Positions 11,410 to 34,648 of a stretch of DNA of 64,000 bases are shown here, one piece after another. Positions within the stretch are counted from its first letter, which is position 1; every line of letters starts with the position of its first letter. This DNA is from Symsagittifera roscoffensis (taxonomy: Eukaryota > Xenacoelomorpha > Acoela > Convolutidae), in NCBI RefSeq assembly GCF_963678635.1, contig NC_087062.1, positions 1,118,001 through 1,182,000 on the forward strand. The letters run 5' to 3'. A program made the position numbers and the translations under genes. The notes under the pieces were generated by a model. The model was given only the letters and a program-made list of their open reading frames with translations. It had not been told where the DNA came from and ran no database searches.

Positions 11410-12300
11410 ATACATATATACTTTCAAGTTAGTGCCGTTTTTTGTACTATACAACTACTACTTAACTATACAAATGCGTATAAGTTAATGAGTTAGAATT
11501 AATCGACAACAGTTTTATAATCGACAACAAAACAAAGATTTACAAACAATAAAAAACTTTTCAATACAAAAATGTATAAACACTTTTTCTGAATTTTTTG
11601 CACAATATTTTTTAAAGGATTTTTTTAGAATTTTATTTGATCAGCAAGCGCAAAACGAAGCGCCAAAAACAGTTTTATTTTCAGTAAAATGATCTTTACT
11701 CAGCCTTATTGACCAGTTTTCATATAACAAATGTTACTCCATCACTCTACTGTTCGAAATTAGTAAGCTTTTTCTCGGCGCTGTGACAACTTTCTGAAAT
11801 ATTTTTAATGTCGTTCTAATCACGACTGGAAGAACTTTAATATGATAGATGACTCAAATTTTTCCGATTCAAATTATGCGTGAAAAAAAACTAAAACACA
11901 CCCGAAGACAAAATTACTCGATAGGTGAACAGTTACTAATCGAATGTCAAATGTTATCAAAAAAAACCTTAAAGGTGCCCCAAAAGTGTCACCAATATTT
12001 GCGACGTAAGGTGGGAAAAACAATAGTCGTACTATGACCCTCGCTTAAGCTCATTAGTGTAAAAACCAGCGTATGGTGTCTGCTTTTTATTGACTTCGCA
12101 ACGTTTACTGACACTTGCAAAGCCATTTGTGTTATAAATTATTAATTACTTAAAATACGGTCAAACTGTTGAGTATTTGACTTGCATATTCGAGATCCTG
12201 ATGAATTTGGTGCACTTTGAAAATACCCAGAAAGACAGAGACGAAGAGGAGGTTCCCACCACTTGCGATGCAACAAAACATTACAAAAAATAAGTCGACC
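11410..12300. other. Non-coding, AT-rich
   Basis: No supported feature was seen. The 62-codon ORF at 11849-12037 has the composition of unselected AT-rich DNA. Confidence 0.35.
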
Positions 12301-12308
12301 AAATGAAA

Positions 12309-12683
12309 TATATATATAATTATACTTTTCGGATCAATTTGTGTCTGCTCAAGGGTTGTTTCCTGTTCTTAAGTCTTGAGGTTTGTTTCGTTGCCTATTT
12401 ACTATCCAAATTTCTTGGATTTTTGCTTGTTATGAACTTCAAAAAAAAGTGAGAAATTTAAAATTTTGGCAGACGTAGTTTTTTTATATATACATATGAA
12501 AAAAAACTACGTCTACCAAAATTTTAAACTTTTAAATTTCTCACTTTTTTGATATGAAGTTCATACCAAGCAAAAATCCCAGAAATTTGGATAGTGAATA
12601 GGCAACGAAACAAACCTCAAGACTTAAGAACAGGAAACAACCCTTGAGCAGACACAAATTGATCCGAAAAATATAATTATATA
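12309..12683. repeat. Large near-perfect inverted repeat (fold-back hairpin)
   Basis: The left arm (12309-12487) and right arm (12505-12683) are nearly exact complements, for example TCAATTTGTGTCTGCTCAAG near 12335 against its complement CTTGAGCAGACACAAATTGA near 12643. The loop is TATATATACATATG at about 12487-12502. The arms have a few mismatches and small indels and end in AT-rich sequence (TATATAATTATA). It may be a fold-back MITE of TA-targeting type or the result of an inverted duplication. A transcript would form one long hairpin. Confidence 0.85.
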
Positions 12684-12689
12684 AAAAAA

Positions 12690-13820
12690 ATTTTAAGATT
12701 TAAGTCCAACCTGAAACTGCAATGATCAGTTTTTGCAATTGAAAAAACAGAAAAGTTTTTGCTTAAATTAAAAGAAAAATCAGTAATGTAGCAACAAAGC
12801 CGACAATTTTTGAGCAGACACTAATTGAGCCGGAAAAAAATTGATTTTATGAAAAAAAAATCTTTCAAGTTCCCCTGATACTAGACTGAACAACCAATGC
12901 ACTTGCAACTGCAATGAGGGTAGCTTACAGCATAAACTAAATCCGCGATGTGGCAACTTACCCGACAAAACTTGAGCAGAAAAATTCAATTTCACAATTT
13001 TTACGATTGCATATGAACTGAAAAAACCAAGGTTCGGCCGAGACGCAAACCCCAGAGCTTGAGATGCAAAGACGACGGCGTTAAACCTAAGCCAATTGGT
13101 AAGGAACCTTTAAGATGATTTGGTTCAATTAAAAAAAATATTTGTAAAAAGAACAGGGTAAAGAACAGATAAATTTGAGCCGAAAACAGAACTGTTGTCA
13201 TAAAATTTTTTTTGAGCTATTGTTTTAAAAGTTTTTACGAAACACATAAAAGCATAAAAAACACATAGTCTTCAAAACATTGCAAAATAATGTGGCTAAG
13301 CTAAGCCAACATGAGCCGAAATCATTTAATCCAGAAAAAAATCACAAACTACAGAACTTTCAAACATAGTAAAATCTAATTGAATCAATAAAAACCTATG
13401 CCTTGGAAATTAGGCCGAATCAAACGTACAAGATAAAGTAAACTGCAATTTGAAAAAAAAAGAAATTGAGCCGACGGGAAGTTGAACGAAAACCATGATT
13501 ACGAAAAAAAACAACCTTTTTCATGAATTTTTATTTAAAAAAAAGCTATTACCTGAAACGAACGTCTCCTAATTAATACCTAAAAGATGGTAGTTGATTT
13601 CAATTTTCAAGAAGTTGAGCATGCCAGCAGTTGTGAAATTTACCATTACTACTAAAATGAATTTTCTGTGAATAAAGTTATTTACGGGGAAAAAGGCTAG
13701 CGATAAAGACTGGCCTTGCTAACCTTTAAGCAAATATTGACACAAAAAAAACTGGAAAAACATTAAAAGCAAAACAATAAAAACTGAGCTAAATACAACT
13801 TCAACTAGCAAACTCAATCG
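12690..13820. other. Non-coding downstream of MRPL43, diverged repeat content
   Basis: No exon was seen. The motif TTGAGCCGAAAA and close variants recur (near 12820, 13168, 13308 and 13467), and the block ATAAAATTTTTTTTGAGCTA near 13200 recurs at about 31473. This suggests an old dispersed repeat family whose ends I cannot define. Confidence 0.35.
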
Positions 13821-14722
13821 CTAGCTGTTTACTGAAAAGCGTAATTTACCAAGTGACTGTTGCTTCTTATAGGTTGCAGGGGTCCATTGGCCCTGTATGG
13901 AGGGTATTTCTGTGTGATGCATGCTTGTGAGTTTAAAGTCACGCTGGCCAGATTTAGAGTTGAAAATTTCCACCCAATATTCAACCTAAACACAACAACA
14001 GAGGAAATGAACAGCAGCGTGGCATAAAGCATCAAGCAATGAAGACAAGATCGAAGTTAATAAGCCTAACCAACATCTTTAAGACGAAAAAAAAATTGCA
14101 ATCGTAACCGATTTTCAAAGAAATTTTGTCGACCTTCTTTTTTAGGTTGACCAAATTGATTTTGTGAGCTAAAGACAGAAATTTGACCAAAGATTCTGCG
14201 CCGGAGGCAAATTTTTGAAAAAAGGCGTTTATAGGCACTTTTTGGAAAATTTTGACCAAAGAATCGCGTTTTTTCGGCGCGTACTCTCCCCTCAAAATTA
14301 GTATAGATTGGCGCCAAAGGCGCCTTTAGAAAAATTTTAAGGTCAATCAGCCAAAAATGGATATCTCAAAATAGTACAAAAGGGGGACCGTTTGGGTCGT
14401 CTGGTGGTCGAATCCCTGGGGGGAAGGGGCCGTACGCCCCCCTAAATGCGCTACTGATTATAACTACTGGGTTTCGAAGACGAGAAAAAGCAGATTTCGA
14501 ATAAGGTCGGAACCATCATTAACACCTGTTAGATTTTAATTCTTGCCTGCTTTAATGTGAAATCGTTCGGGTTGATTTCCAGGTTGTTCCCGTTCAGATA
14601 TTCTGCTATGATCCTTGATTGAGGCGCGTCAGTGGGCAGAACGTACAGTACCACGTGAGGGTGTTTCTTGCAAAAACGCTCCGACTTTGATTCCAAAAAA
14701 TCTCTCACTCCTTTGTTATTCA
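13821..14722 (-). CDS. MRPL43: Mitochondrial ribosomal protein L43 (mL43), last two exons
   Basis: mL43 is a protein of the mitochondrial large ribosomal subunit. The upstream exon (14722 to 14547) encodes NNKGVRDFLE, then VVLYVLPTDAPQSRIIAEYL, the core of the L51/S25/CI-B8-type fold of mL43. The last exon (13985 to 13821, stop TAG) encodes VEYWVEIFNSKSGQ and then HHTEIPSIQGQWTP, the typical mL43 C-terminal signature. The acceptor before 14722 is TTTTTTTTCAG and that before 13985 is TTGTGTTTAG. The donor after 14547 is CAG|GCAAGA, a GC-AG intron. The next GT donor lies beyond an in-frame stop, and protein similarity runs straight across the GC junction in phase 0. About 40 N-terminal residues encoded further upstream on this strand were not found; the LINE at 15360-16835 may lie in that intron. 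Confidence 0.82.
14095..14456 (+). mobile_element. hAT-like MITE remnant in the MRPL43 intron
   Basis: This stretch is collinear with 58114-58511: TTTTGTCGACC...TTTTTTAGGT, AAAAGGCGTTT, GCGCCAAAGGCGCC, AAAAATGGATATCTCAAA. The right end CCTAAATGCGCTACTG at 14441-14456 matches the right terminal repeat of that element with one change. The left terminal repeat is not recognisable. It occupies most of the intron between the two MRPL43 exons. Confidence 0.7.
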
Positions 14723-15359
14723 CTGAAAAAAAAATAATTGCAAAAGCTGCACAAGGCTAATTAAATTATCCGGACAAAACGAATAATACTTTAAATTTAG
14801 AACGCGTTTCTCTCAAACTGGGTAGAATTTAGACGAAAAAAGATGAAGACAAAACTTGCTTAGAATTTTAGCAGGAATGATAGTGCAATTGATATAGCGA
14901 AAACCGCGCAAACAAATTTATCCAAAAAAACTATCATTTTTGGCGTTTTTAGTCCATCAAAAACTAAGCCAAAACTATTGGTTTGATTGCTGATAAAAAC
15001 TATATCAAATGATCTATAAATTAAATCAGAACTGTTTTATAGCATCAAAAACCCCTAAGCAGCGAACTTTTGCAAGATAATATTTTCTGGAAAAGTTATT
15101 TCCTCTGTTTTTCAATTGTTTGCAGGAAACTTTTGCAACTCTTTACATTAACACAGAGGCGAATCTGCGCTTCGCAAACACTAGCGAGAACAGGACAAAA
15201 ATCAGCTCTATAAAGTGCAATAAGAAAAAGCCTCGAATTAGTTTAAGAAATCGGCTAAGTTTCATATTCGATCTGCGACCTTCGGCAAGCTAGAGTATAA
15301 TAGTCTCACGAACTAACTACGGACGCTTAATTAATCACAAACACTAGCCTCGAAAAAGC

Positions 15360-16835
15360 AGGGAACAGATAGTATAGTTTATTTAGGAGAGTAATATTAT
15401 ACAGACAGGTAAACAATAAACCGCATGTACAAATCAAACCCACCAAGGATCATGCAAAAAGCTATGCAGCTTATCGAGGCATGACCCTGAAAAAACCTAT
15501 GACAGAAGTTGCGAGATAGTATCCGACTTGATGATTCAAAAAAATAAATCTAGAAGATCTCCATTATCTTTAAGAAACAATGAAAACAATTTTTTGAAAT
15601 ACCCATTTAGTTGTTGCTCAGTTAATTGGTTTAGGTTGTCTGGTATCAGCTCGTTTGATTTCAAAAAATTATAACATTTAAGAGACACATTTTTCCATGA
15701 ACGTTGCATTATTTGAGTTCTAGTTTTCATGCTTGGTAAAGTTTTTGCCACAGAGGCCCGAGTAACCCGACGATTATTCAGAGATTCCAAATTAAAAGTT
15801 TCAAGGGGAGTTTTACCACGAAGTTGATTAAAAGTTTCTTTGAATATTTGTCTGAAATATAAGTCAAAAACGGTGTCAATCTCAAACGAATGTAGGATAT
15901 ATGAGGCATGCTCAAATTTTCTCTTGAAACAAATAGTTTTAAAAATACGTTTTTGCATCACAAATATTTTTTCTAATAAGCTTTTTGATGTTGCACCAAA
16001 TGCAATTAAACCGTAGGAAATGAGTGGCTTTGCATAGCAGTTATAAAATTTAACCAGCATATTTTTCGAGAAATAGTTTCTACCCTTGAATAGTAAACCG
16101 TTAAATTTAGCTAATTTACCACAAACTTTATTAATATGACATTCAAATTTGAGTCTGTTGTCCATTTGAATTCCTAAACACCTAAAATCAGAAACCTCGG
16201 TGAGTACATTATTACCAAAAGAAAATTTTTCATTTAAGTTATCCCGTCCAAACTTCATTATTTTGCACTTCTTTTGATTTATGAGCAGCTTGTTATTATT
16301 GCACCATTTACATATTTTATTTAGTTCTGTCTGAAACTTCGTTTTGGATGCAAATTTTTGAGCATCGACTACCGTTGTATCATCTGCAAATAATGTTAGC
16401 TTAACGTTGCTGGCCGACGGTATATCATTTATGTATAAAAGGAACAAAAATGGCCCCAAAACTGAACCTTGAGGAACACCTTTTGTACATTCTACCATAT
16501 TCGAGACGGATTGATTCGAATAAACATATTGTTTTCTCCCTGTAAGATAGTTTGTCATTAACTTGTGTATTTTCCCTCTGAACCCATATTGATAAAGTTT
16601 GTCAAGCAAAATTTTCCGATCAACTGTATCAAATGCTTTTTTCAAATCAATAAAGCAGGAGTAACAAAATTTTTTATTATCAATTGATTCACGAAAAAAG
16701 TCAGTAATGGACAAAATGGCATGAGTACAGGAATGATTACTTCAAAATCCAAACTGATGCTTATTAATCAAGTTATTTTTAGCGGCAAAACAGATGGTAT
16801 AAACATCCAATGCTACAGATCGTGATTATAGCAAA
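15360..16835 (-). mobile_element. 5'-truncated LINE with reverse transcriptase
   Basis: A 392-codon open frame (16714 to 15536) carries the RT core: CFIDLKKAFDTVDRKILLDK, then KGVPQGSVLGPFLFLLYIND, then LTLFADDTTV (the FADD catalytic box), and a thumb/C-terminal region. Upstream, the same frame continues beyond a TGA at about 16744 to 16742 into AAKNNLINKHQFGF before similarity stops near 16835, so the element is 5'-truncated. The 3' end lies near 15360 and includes AATAAACTAT. Endonuclease and ORF1 are missing. It looks CR1/Jockey-like by RT motifs; the clade is not resolved. The long intact frame means it is one of the younger insertions here. Confidence 0.85.
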
Positions 16836-16859
16836 AGTACCACCAAATATAGCTTTTAA

Positions 16860-17900
16860 CAAGCTTATCGGACAACGTCTTAAATTTATGAAATAATTCT
16901 GATCTTCAAGCTGAAATTAATTAGAAATAATTATTTGAAATTTTTTCGGCGTTTTATGTCCTCATTTCATTGAAAAATTGCATGTCAGAACGCAGCTGAA
17001 TGATAATTGTTTTGAAATTAAGGGCTTCAATTTATATTTACAAAAAAAACAACTCTCAACAGCGCAATCAATTTGGTTCGCCTTTTGACAGCAATTTTGA
17101 AAATTCGGTTGTAATTTCAACTCTATTTCACTGTCCTAAGGTGAAAATTATTCCAGAAATTTAAGACGTCCGATAGTTTTGTTAAAAGCTATAATAAACA
17201 CTTGGCCACCAAACCATGAAAATTTCATTCGCGAGTGAGGTTAGAAAAAAAAGGTTCGCACTAAAGCTCGCAAGCTCGAGGTGTAATGAGTAGATACACA
17301 ATCAACAATTATTTCGTAACAGTCTTTTAACATAAAAACTACGACCATTCATCAACGAGGTCAACAGAGAGGGATCGGCCGTTCGGCTAACTGAACCGAC
17401 CTAACAATAAACAAACCGAGTGGGATTCAAATGGAAACGTTCTGCAAAACCCGATATCCCGATATTCCGCTTTGCAGAAGATATCGTGCCTGTTGCCGAT
17501 CGGAGAAGACGTCATCCTGAATTCAAAATGTGCTGCATGGATCTCATGTCTTTTTGACTTAGTCTTTCTCAGGGTCGGAGTCAACCAAGCCTCGCCACTT
17601 GAAAATACATGCAGTGAAAAGTTATGCGGTGGGAAACTTGGGTCATGCATCTGTGGTTGCCCAATGTTCCGGTGAAGCGCTATTGGACGCTTTCAGTTAC
17701 GTTTTCAAGTCCAGAGATTGACAAATTCGCCAACGAAGAGCCCAGCATATGTTCAAACAGGTTGACCTATCTCCTCGTCGAGTGAGCAACTAGCCTGCTA
17801 CAGATCCTAGAGTTGATCCATTTGAATTATTTACCGACATAAGTTGCTTGTTGATTCAAACATTCTTCTGATATCAGTTTCCACATTATCACTTCATCCT
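16860..17900. other. Unassigned sequence between two LINEs
   Basis: From about 17390 the base composition becomes more balanced, and open frames exist on both strands (17472-17675 + and 17650 to 17387 -). I recognise neither product. This may be the 5' part of the PHD-bearing LINE that follows, or a genuine exon. Confidence 0.3.
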
Positions 17901-20900
17901 TATAGCAGTTTTCTGCTTCAATCTAACGAACTAAGAGAGTGCTGAAAGTTATGGACCAGATCTTCTCTTCTCCAGTACATACTTGCTTTATTTCATGTGC
18001 TACTTATCAATTGTGGAAGCCGTATAAGTTAGACAAGGATTTAGAGATGGGGAGCCTTCACGCGGCGGCTCCTGCAGATCCAACGAGGATCTCAAATTCC
18101 CCATTGGACAGTGTGGAAACTAGTGAAGTCCATCGACAAGGATTGGTCAATATGGTGCGTCGACTGTCGAAGATGGAACCACAGAAGATGCCTACAGATG
18201 ACCGTGGAGGATATCAAAGTCCTAGCCAAGTACAGATGGCACTGCGGGTGCAAACAGGCTGTTGCAGAAGCCAGAAGATCACAACCTACTGCACCCCGTC
18301 CATCCTGCAGACTCAACACCCTTCTCCAGCGACAAGAAAGAAGGAAGGTCTTCGAGTTGCGCAACTGAACATCGAAGGGTGCAGATCTAAGTCCGTGAGT
18401 CTGAACAAGTTCCTAGAAGAGGAGAAAGTAGACATCGCGGTCCTGATTGAAACCAAGCTCCTCGAGAGGACCCCTACTCCAGACGCGAACAGCCGGACAG
18501 TGCACAGACTGGAAACCGAGCAGCCACAAGGAGGCGTAGCCATCATGTGTAGACCAGGTTTAGTGAGCAACAGGCTGGACCCTCTGCACCTTCCGGAACG
18601 TGGCACTGGAAGCCTTGGGTGTGGAGGTCGAAACCGCACAAGGCAAACTACCGGTGTGGTCTATTTACCGTCCCCCAGCTAGGAGCGGAGCAGATGGGAG
18701 GGATGTCGATCTACACCTGGACGCATGGCCCGGAACAAGAGCGTGATCATCTGTGCGGACGTGAACGCACACGGTCTCTGGGATCCCAACACGGAGTAAG
18801 ACACCTTGGGAGCCAAACTAGATGACTGGCTGGCGGCAAACCAGATGCTCACCCTGAACGACGGCTCGCCGGCGCGCTACAGGGGGAACTCCAAAACCGC
18901 CCGACGTGACGATCCTGCACAGCAGTCGGATCCACCTCGCTACCTGGAGGATCTACGACTCGTTGGGATCAGATCATCTTCCTCTAAAGACGCACCTGGA
19001 GAAAGTACAGACGACGGAGAAGACGAAGAGCCGCAACTTCAATCTGAAGAAGGCGGACTGGACTCTCTTCCAATGTGAGATGAACGAGGGGCTCGAGAAG
19101 TGGGAGTTCAGCGACAGCTCGATAGAACATGAGTACAAGAGGTTCTCGGAGCTGATCCTTAGCGCTGCCAAAGCCTCAGTCCCAACATGCAGCACCAACC
19201 GAACGCCGAAGCCGTGGTGGAACGCAGACTGCGCCCAGGCTAGGTTCAGTTACCGTGAGAAGTTCAACCAGTGGAAGCTCTACCCGTCAGACGAGACCAC
19301 GACTCAGCGGGACCGGGCGAAGAAGAAACTGGACGAAGTAATCCGCGACGGAAAGTCCAAAGCCTGGAAGGAGTACGCTAGCACCCTGGACCCGAGAGTG
19401 CCCAGCACGAAGGTATGGTCCACCTTGAAGGGCTTCGATGGCCGCAAAAAGCAGCCCCTCCCCGAAACATCCATCTCAGAGGGCAGCAAATTGGCAAAAA
19501 CCCACAAGCAGAAATAAGCGAAGCTTGCCGCAGCGACCTACGCTCAGGTCAGCCGCGTCCGGTGGAGAGACAGAAGCAGAAAGAGGCGTACCTGGAAGTG
19601 AGGAGGAGACTGGAAGAAGATCCAGACCTGGAAGACGGAACAGGCAGCCCTTTCACTCTGAAGAACTGATAGCCGTGGTTCGCAGCATGAAGAAGAGTGC
19701 TGCAGGTCAGGACAAGATCTCGCCGGAGATGATCAAGAATCTCCCAGAGGCCGCTCTGCAAAAGCTCTTGAACATCATCAACAAGAGCTGGTCCCAAGGC
19801 CGCATCCCGGGTTCTTGGCGCAATGCCGTCATCGTTCCGCTCCTGAAGAACGGGAAGCCAGCCTCGCAGATCAACAGCTATCGTCCGGTCTCATTGCTTG
19901 CCTGCGTGTCGAAGGTGATTGAGAGCATGGTGACGAGGCGCCTGAAGAAGTGGGCAGCGGACATGGGAGCAATCCCGCCCCAGCAGTCTGGTTTCCAGAA
20001 AGGCCGGATGACACTGGACGTGATAGCCAACATCACCCAAAAGGCTTTTGACAGCCTCCAGAGACGTGAGAGAACCGTAGTCGTTGCTTTTGACAGGGTT
20101 TGGAAGTTCGGGCTATTCCGCGATCTTGCAAGGAGGAAGCTCCATCCGGTCGCTCTTCGGTGGCTCAAAGCCTACCTGTCGGACAGACGCGCCGCCGTTC
20201 GTTGGGGCTCTACAAGGGAGCCCTCTCCCCCCTGCTTTTCTGCTTGGCGACAGCGACCCTGCCGACCAGTGTGCTGGGCGGCCCCGGGCGTGTTCGCTGA
20301 CCAGTACGCTGATGACTTTACGATGTCTGCGTCCGCTAGAACCGTACCGGAAGCAGCCGACCTGCTCAGGCCAGCCCTCCAAGAAGTGGAGTCGTGGGCG
20401 AGCGACTATGAGGTCCTGCTCTCGACAGAGAAGACTTCCGCCCTCGTCGTCAGCCTGGACCCAAGGGAGACAGCAGGTAAAGCATACCCTGCCCTCTACC
20501 TGCTCGGCGACCGAGTCGGCACCACAAAAGGAGTGAAGATCCTGGGGGTTACTCTGGACTCGCAATTGTCATCTACGCCATCGACATCTGGGGACCGTTC
20601 CTGGCTTAATCCAACCTCCAACCCATCGAGGTAGCCAACAACCGGGCGAGCCAAGTTATCACCGGTACTCCGACAGGCACTCCGGCCTCGGCCTCCCTGA
20701 GACGCTCGCCTCGGACCAATTTACCAAGAGATCGAAGATCGTGCGGCGCTGCTGTGGGACAGATACAGAAGGTGCCCAGAAGCACACCACCTACACGACC
20801 TGACGACACCAGGACCCAGACCAAGACTCAGATCAAGAGGAGAACAATCCTTCCGACAAGACTGGCGCTCGGTGGCCAGAAGACGTCTTGACCTGATCTC

Positions 20901-21035
20901 AGAAGGAGGAAACGTCTTTGAGCACCTTGTCGCACAGCGCGAAGACAGACAGCTCCAAGACTACAACCAGAACGCCCCAGAGTCCTCAGCTCACCTCAGA
21001 AACAAAAACACTGAACTGGTACAGACCTATCAATA
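17900..21035 (+). mobile_element. Decayed LINE with PHD-like finger, endonuclease and RT
   Basis: This GC-richer block holds domains in successive, shifted frames. At 18111-18250 is a PHD-like finger (WCVDCRRWNHRRC ... WHCGC). At 18345-19030 is an exonuclease/endonuclease/phosphatase-type endonuclease, with LRVAQLNIEG, VIICADVNAHGLWDP and SDHLPL. The linker has KPWWNADCAQAR. At 19675-20570 is the RT, with AAGQDKISPEMIK, SYRPVSLLACVSKVIE, PPQQSGFQKGR and QYADDFT. The frame changes at least four times and several stops interrupt it. Near 20090 the first catalytic RT motif is shortened to VVVAFDRVW, losing the Asp that normally precedes xxxAFD. The end is near 21035 with AATAAA. The RT style (ADVNAH endonuclease box, WWN linker) suggests an I/R1/ingi-like lineage; that is inference. 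PHD fingers in LINE ORFs are known from CR1-like elements. Confidence 0.8.
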
Positions 21036-21249
21036 AAAAAGAAAAATACCTTGACCAGCATTTCTGATCAACTCTCAATAAAGACAAAATCAGTTCTTGA
21101 TGTCTGGTTGGTATATAGGCACCACGCAGCGTTTGTACTCGGTTATTTCTGTGTTCGAAGTCGGACTTGCAATATTTAGTTACAGCTCCTGTCTGACAAA
21201 AAAAGAAGCCCAGTTCTCCGAGGAGTTTCGTTGACACTCCTAAAAAAGC

Positions 21250-21986
21250 GGCGAATCAAAGTCTGAAGACAACAACAATGCTGCTCATGAACTCCGACAA
21301 GTTAATTATGACGATGGTGCTCAAGATGGGGATGTTTGGAGTCGCTCAGACGTGAACAAGGACCACAGGGATGAAGATCTCTGGCTACAGCTACGGGAAC
21401 CAAACTCAATATTGGATGAGCTCGACTGAGGTGTTAGGTGTTTTTCTGTTGATGCAATCAAAATTGTCACGTAAAAACTGTATTTTTTTGAACAGTTGCA
21501 ATTTCACCCTTTTCTTTCTCTTTTACCGAATGGCTATGCTGCGTTCTAGGTCCACTACATGGTTCTCTATATCAATTCATTCAGGCGATGACTCGAAACT
21601 TATGGAGAAGAACAGGCGAAAAAAATCAGATACATGTTTACATTTCAATCGCTGTCTTCCTGTAAAAAAATCTTTGTCACATTTGTAGTCATGAAGTGGC
21701 CAAAATCAGCGAATCAGCACATGAAATGATTGATAACCCCATCATGCAAGCCACCTCCTTGCCAAAAGAACACTACAAAGTTGTCATTCCTGCGGCCCTC
21801 ACAGAGGAACAGTGCCTCGTACCGGCATCAGAAACGGTTTTGATGAACAAATGCCAAATAATAGAAGCAAAGTTGAGAAAAAGCAATTCCAGAAACAAAT
21901 CTGTCACTTGTAACTTCTGTTCTGATGAAAGTGATCCCTTGAAAAGGAACAGAAGTGGCAAAATGGGACATATGGCTAAGACGTGA
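21250..21986 (+). pseudogene. Two exon-like ORFs, possible gene end or Gag-like remnant
   Basis: The first open stretch (about 21250-21428) reads EDNNNAAHELRQ ... DEDLWLQLREPNSILDELD and stops at TGA immediately before a GT. The second (21689-21986) follows a fair acceptor (TTTGTCACATTTGTAG), reads KVVIPAALTEEQC ... VTCNFCSDESD and ends GKMGHMAKT followed by TGA. The last part looks like a retroviral-type CCHC knuckle whose Cys residues have become Arg, Ser and stop. AATAAA follows at about 22052. It may be a decayed Gag or the end of an unrecognised gene; I cannot decide. Confidence 0.3.
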
Positions 21987-22059
21987 CTCGTATATAAACC
22001 GTGGACTCAATCCGGCGTCTACTGCAGACAATAGGTCTGAGTGTCGTTACGAAATAAAT

Positions 22060-23612
22060 ACAAAACTGGGCTGGAAAAGACTACACGGATAGTTGTGCGA
22101 GCGAGATTCAACCAAATGGTTCAGATGACCGTTGTTGGGTATGAATTTGAACTGTTCAGGAGGACTTCTACTTAAAAAGTTGCAACCGGAAGTTACGTTC
22201 CGATTCAAAGGAAAGTTCACAGGAAAAAGCTTGGCAGACAAATACCATCTCGATGAAAACATAGTTGAACGTTTTTATCAACGAAGGCACTGACTGCATT
22301 GAACTCCACATTTTTCCAAGAAAAAAGTGTAGAGTCAATTACATGAGAATATTACTGTCGGGAGCTTCTCATATGAAAGAGGCTCAGCATTATTTGAGGC
22401 ATTAAGAGGAACAAGTGCAACTGGCACATGGAAATTGTAGCGACAAGCTTAAAAACGTTATAGTATGGATTGGTATATTTGCAAGTAATTTCGCTCACAT
22501 ATAAAAAAAAATTAAATGGACCGAAAATGTTTGCTTTTAGAGAGAACCCAAGTGGCCAAAGAAACTTCTTATATTATAACTTAGAGATCAACTGGAAACT
22601 GAGTCTAATTACATTGCGCTGGAGAGCCATGATTACCGGATCGGCAACTGCCGTCTTGCTCTGTGTTCATTAAATGTAATTCCCACAAGAATTTCACTGA
22701 TTTGCGAAATGCCTCAATAGTACAAATTTTCATACGTTAATTAGAGATAGAATTTTCAGGTATCATCACAAATTCGATACATAAGTAACTTTCCACAATT
22801 TCAATTATTACAATTTCATGTGTTTAACTTTTTCAGAGCCGAACCAAAAATCAACTAACCGAACCAACCTGACATTTAAAATTCATGATTTGCCGACTAC
22901 TAGTGAGACAAAAGACAAACATATGAGCTTCACATCAACAGCCCTTCTGTTCCATCCCTTAATTCTCCGAGCACATTTAGACATTTCAAAAAATAACAGG
23001 AAAGTGTGATGACATTGCAACTAACTTCTGGTTTTGGAGAACTGGAAAGTAAGTCTTTGAAGTTGCGGGAGGTACCTCCCAACCCCTTGATTCAGAACAG
23101 TCTTCAAATGTCGAAGTGGAATAGTTCGATCCATCTAACTTCTGAAATTGGCCTCTATATAATTTCAGAGACAATCACATGTCCGAATAAGAAATTCAAG
23201 TAAAAAAACCAATTAACGTATTTGATTTTTCATTTCGAGATAATTAGAAGCAGCAGTTAATTCTTTTTACTTGATCGAAAACAGTCTGTGGTTCAATTAT
23301 CTCTAATAAAAACTCACATTTCAACATTGTATTCCAATTTACTCAAATCGAACTCAAAACATTGATGACTAATAACAAACAACACTATGTACACTATTTA
23401 CAAATCTCCAAATGAAATTGCAAGATTGCAGTGGATAAATAAGGCTTCGAGATTTAAGGCACTTCATTTTGTGGCGAAATTGCCTTCACAGGTTGCAAGG
23501 TGGGCGGCCTATCAGCATGTGCGTCGATTAGCATGTCCAATAACATCATGCTAATGAGCACACATGCTAAGCTGTCAGTTGACATGATTACTCCAAGTTG
23601 GTGCCATTTGTT
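22060..23612. other. Non-coding between the exon-like ORFs and CCDC77
   Basis: No supported gene was found. Short ORFs at 22818-23009 and 23006-23203 lack splice context and recognisable motifs. Confidence 0.35.

Positions 23613-34648
<11,036 letters not shown>

Noticed and set aside
17387-17675. Possible N-terminal exon of MRPL43
   Set aside because: A - strand frame (RYLLQSGISGYRVLQNVSI) looks faintly like the expected mL43 N-terminus, but the alignment needs gaps and no donor in the correct phase was seen.
20113-20565. 150-codon - strand ORF opposite the LINE RT
   Set aside because: It is a shadow of the GC-rich RT coding strand.
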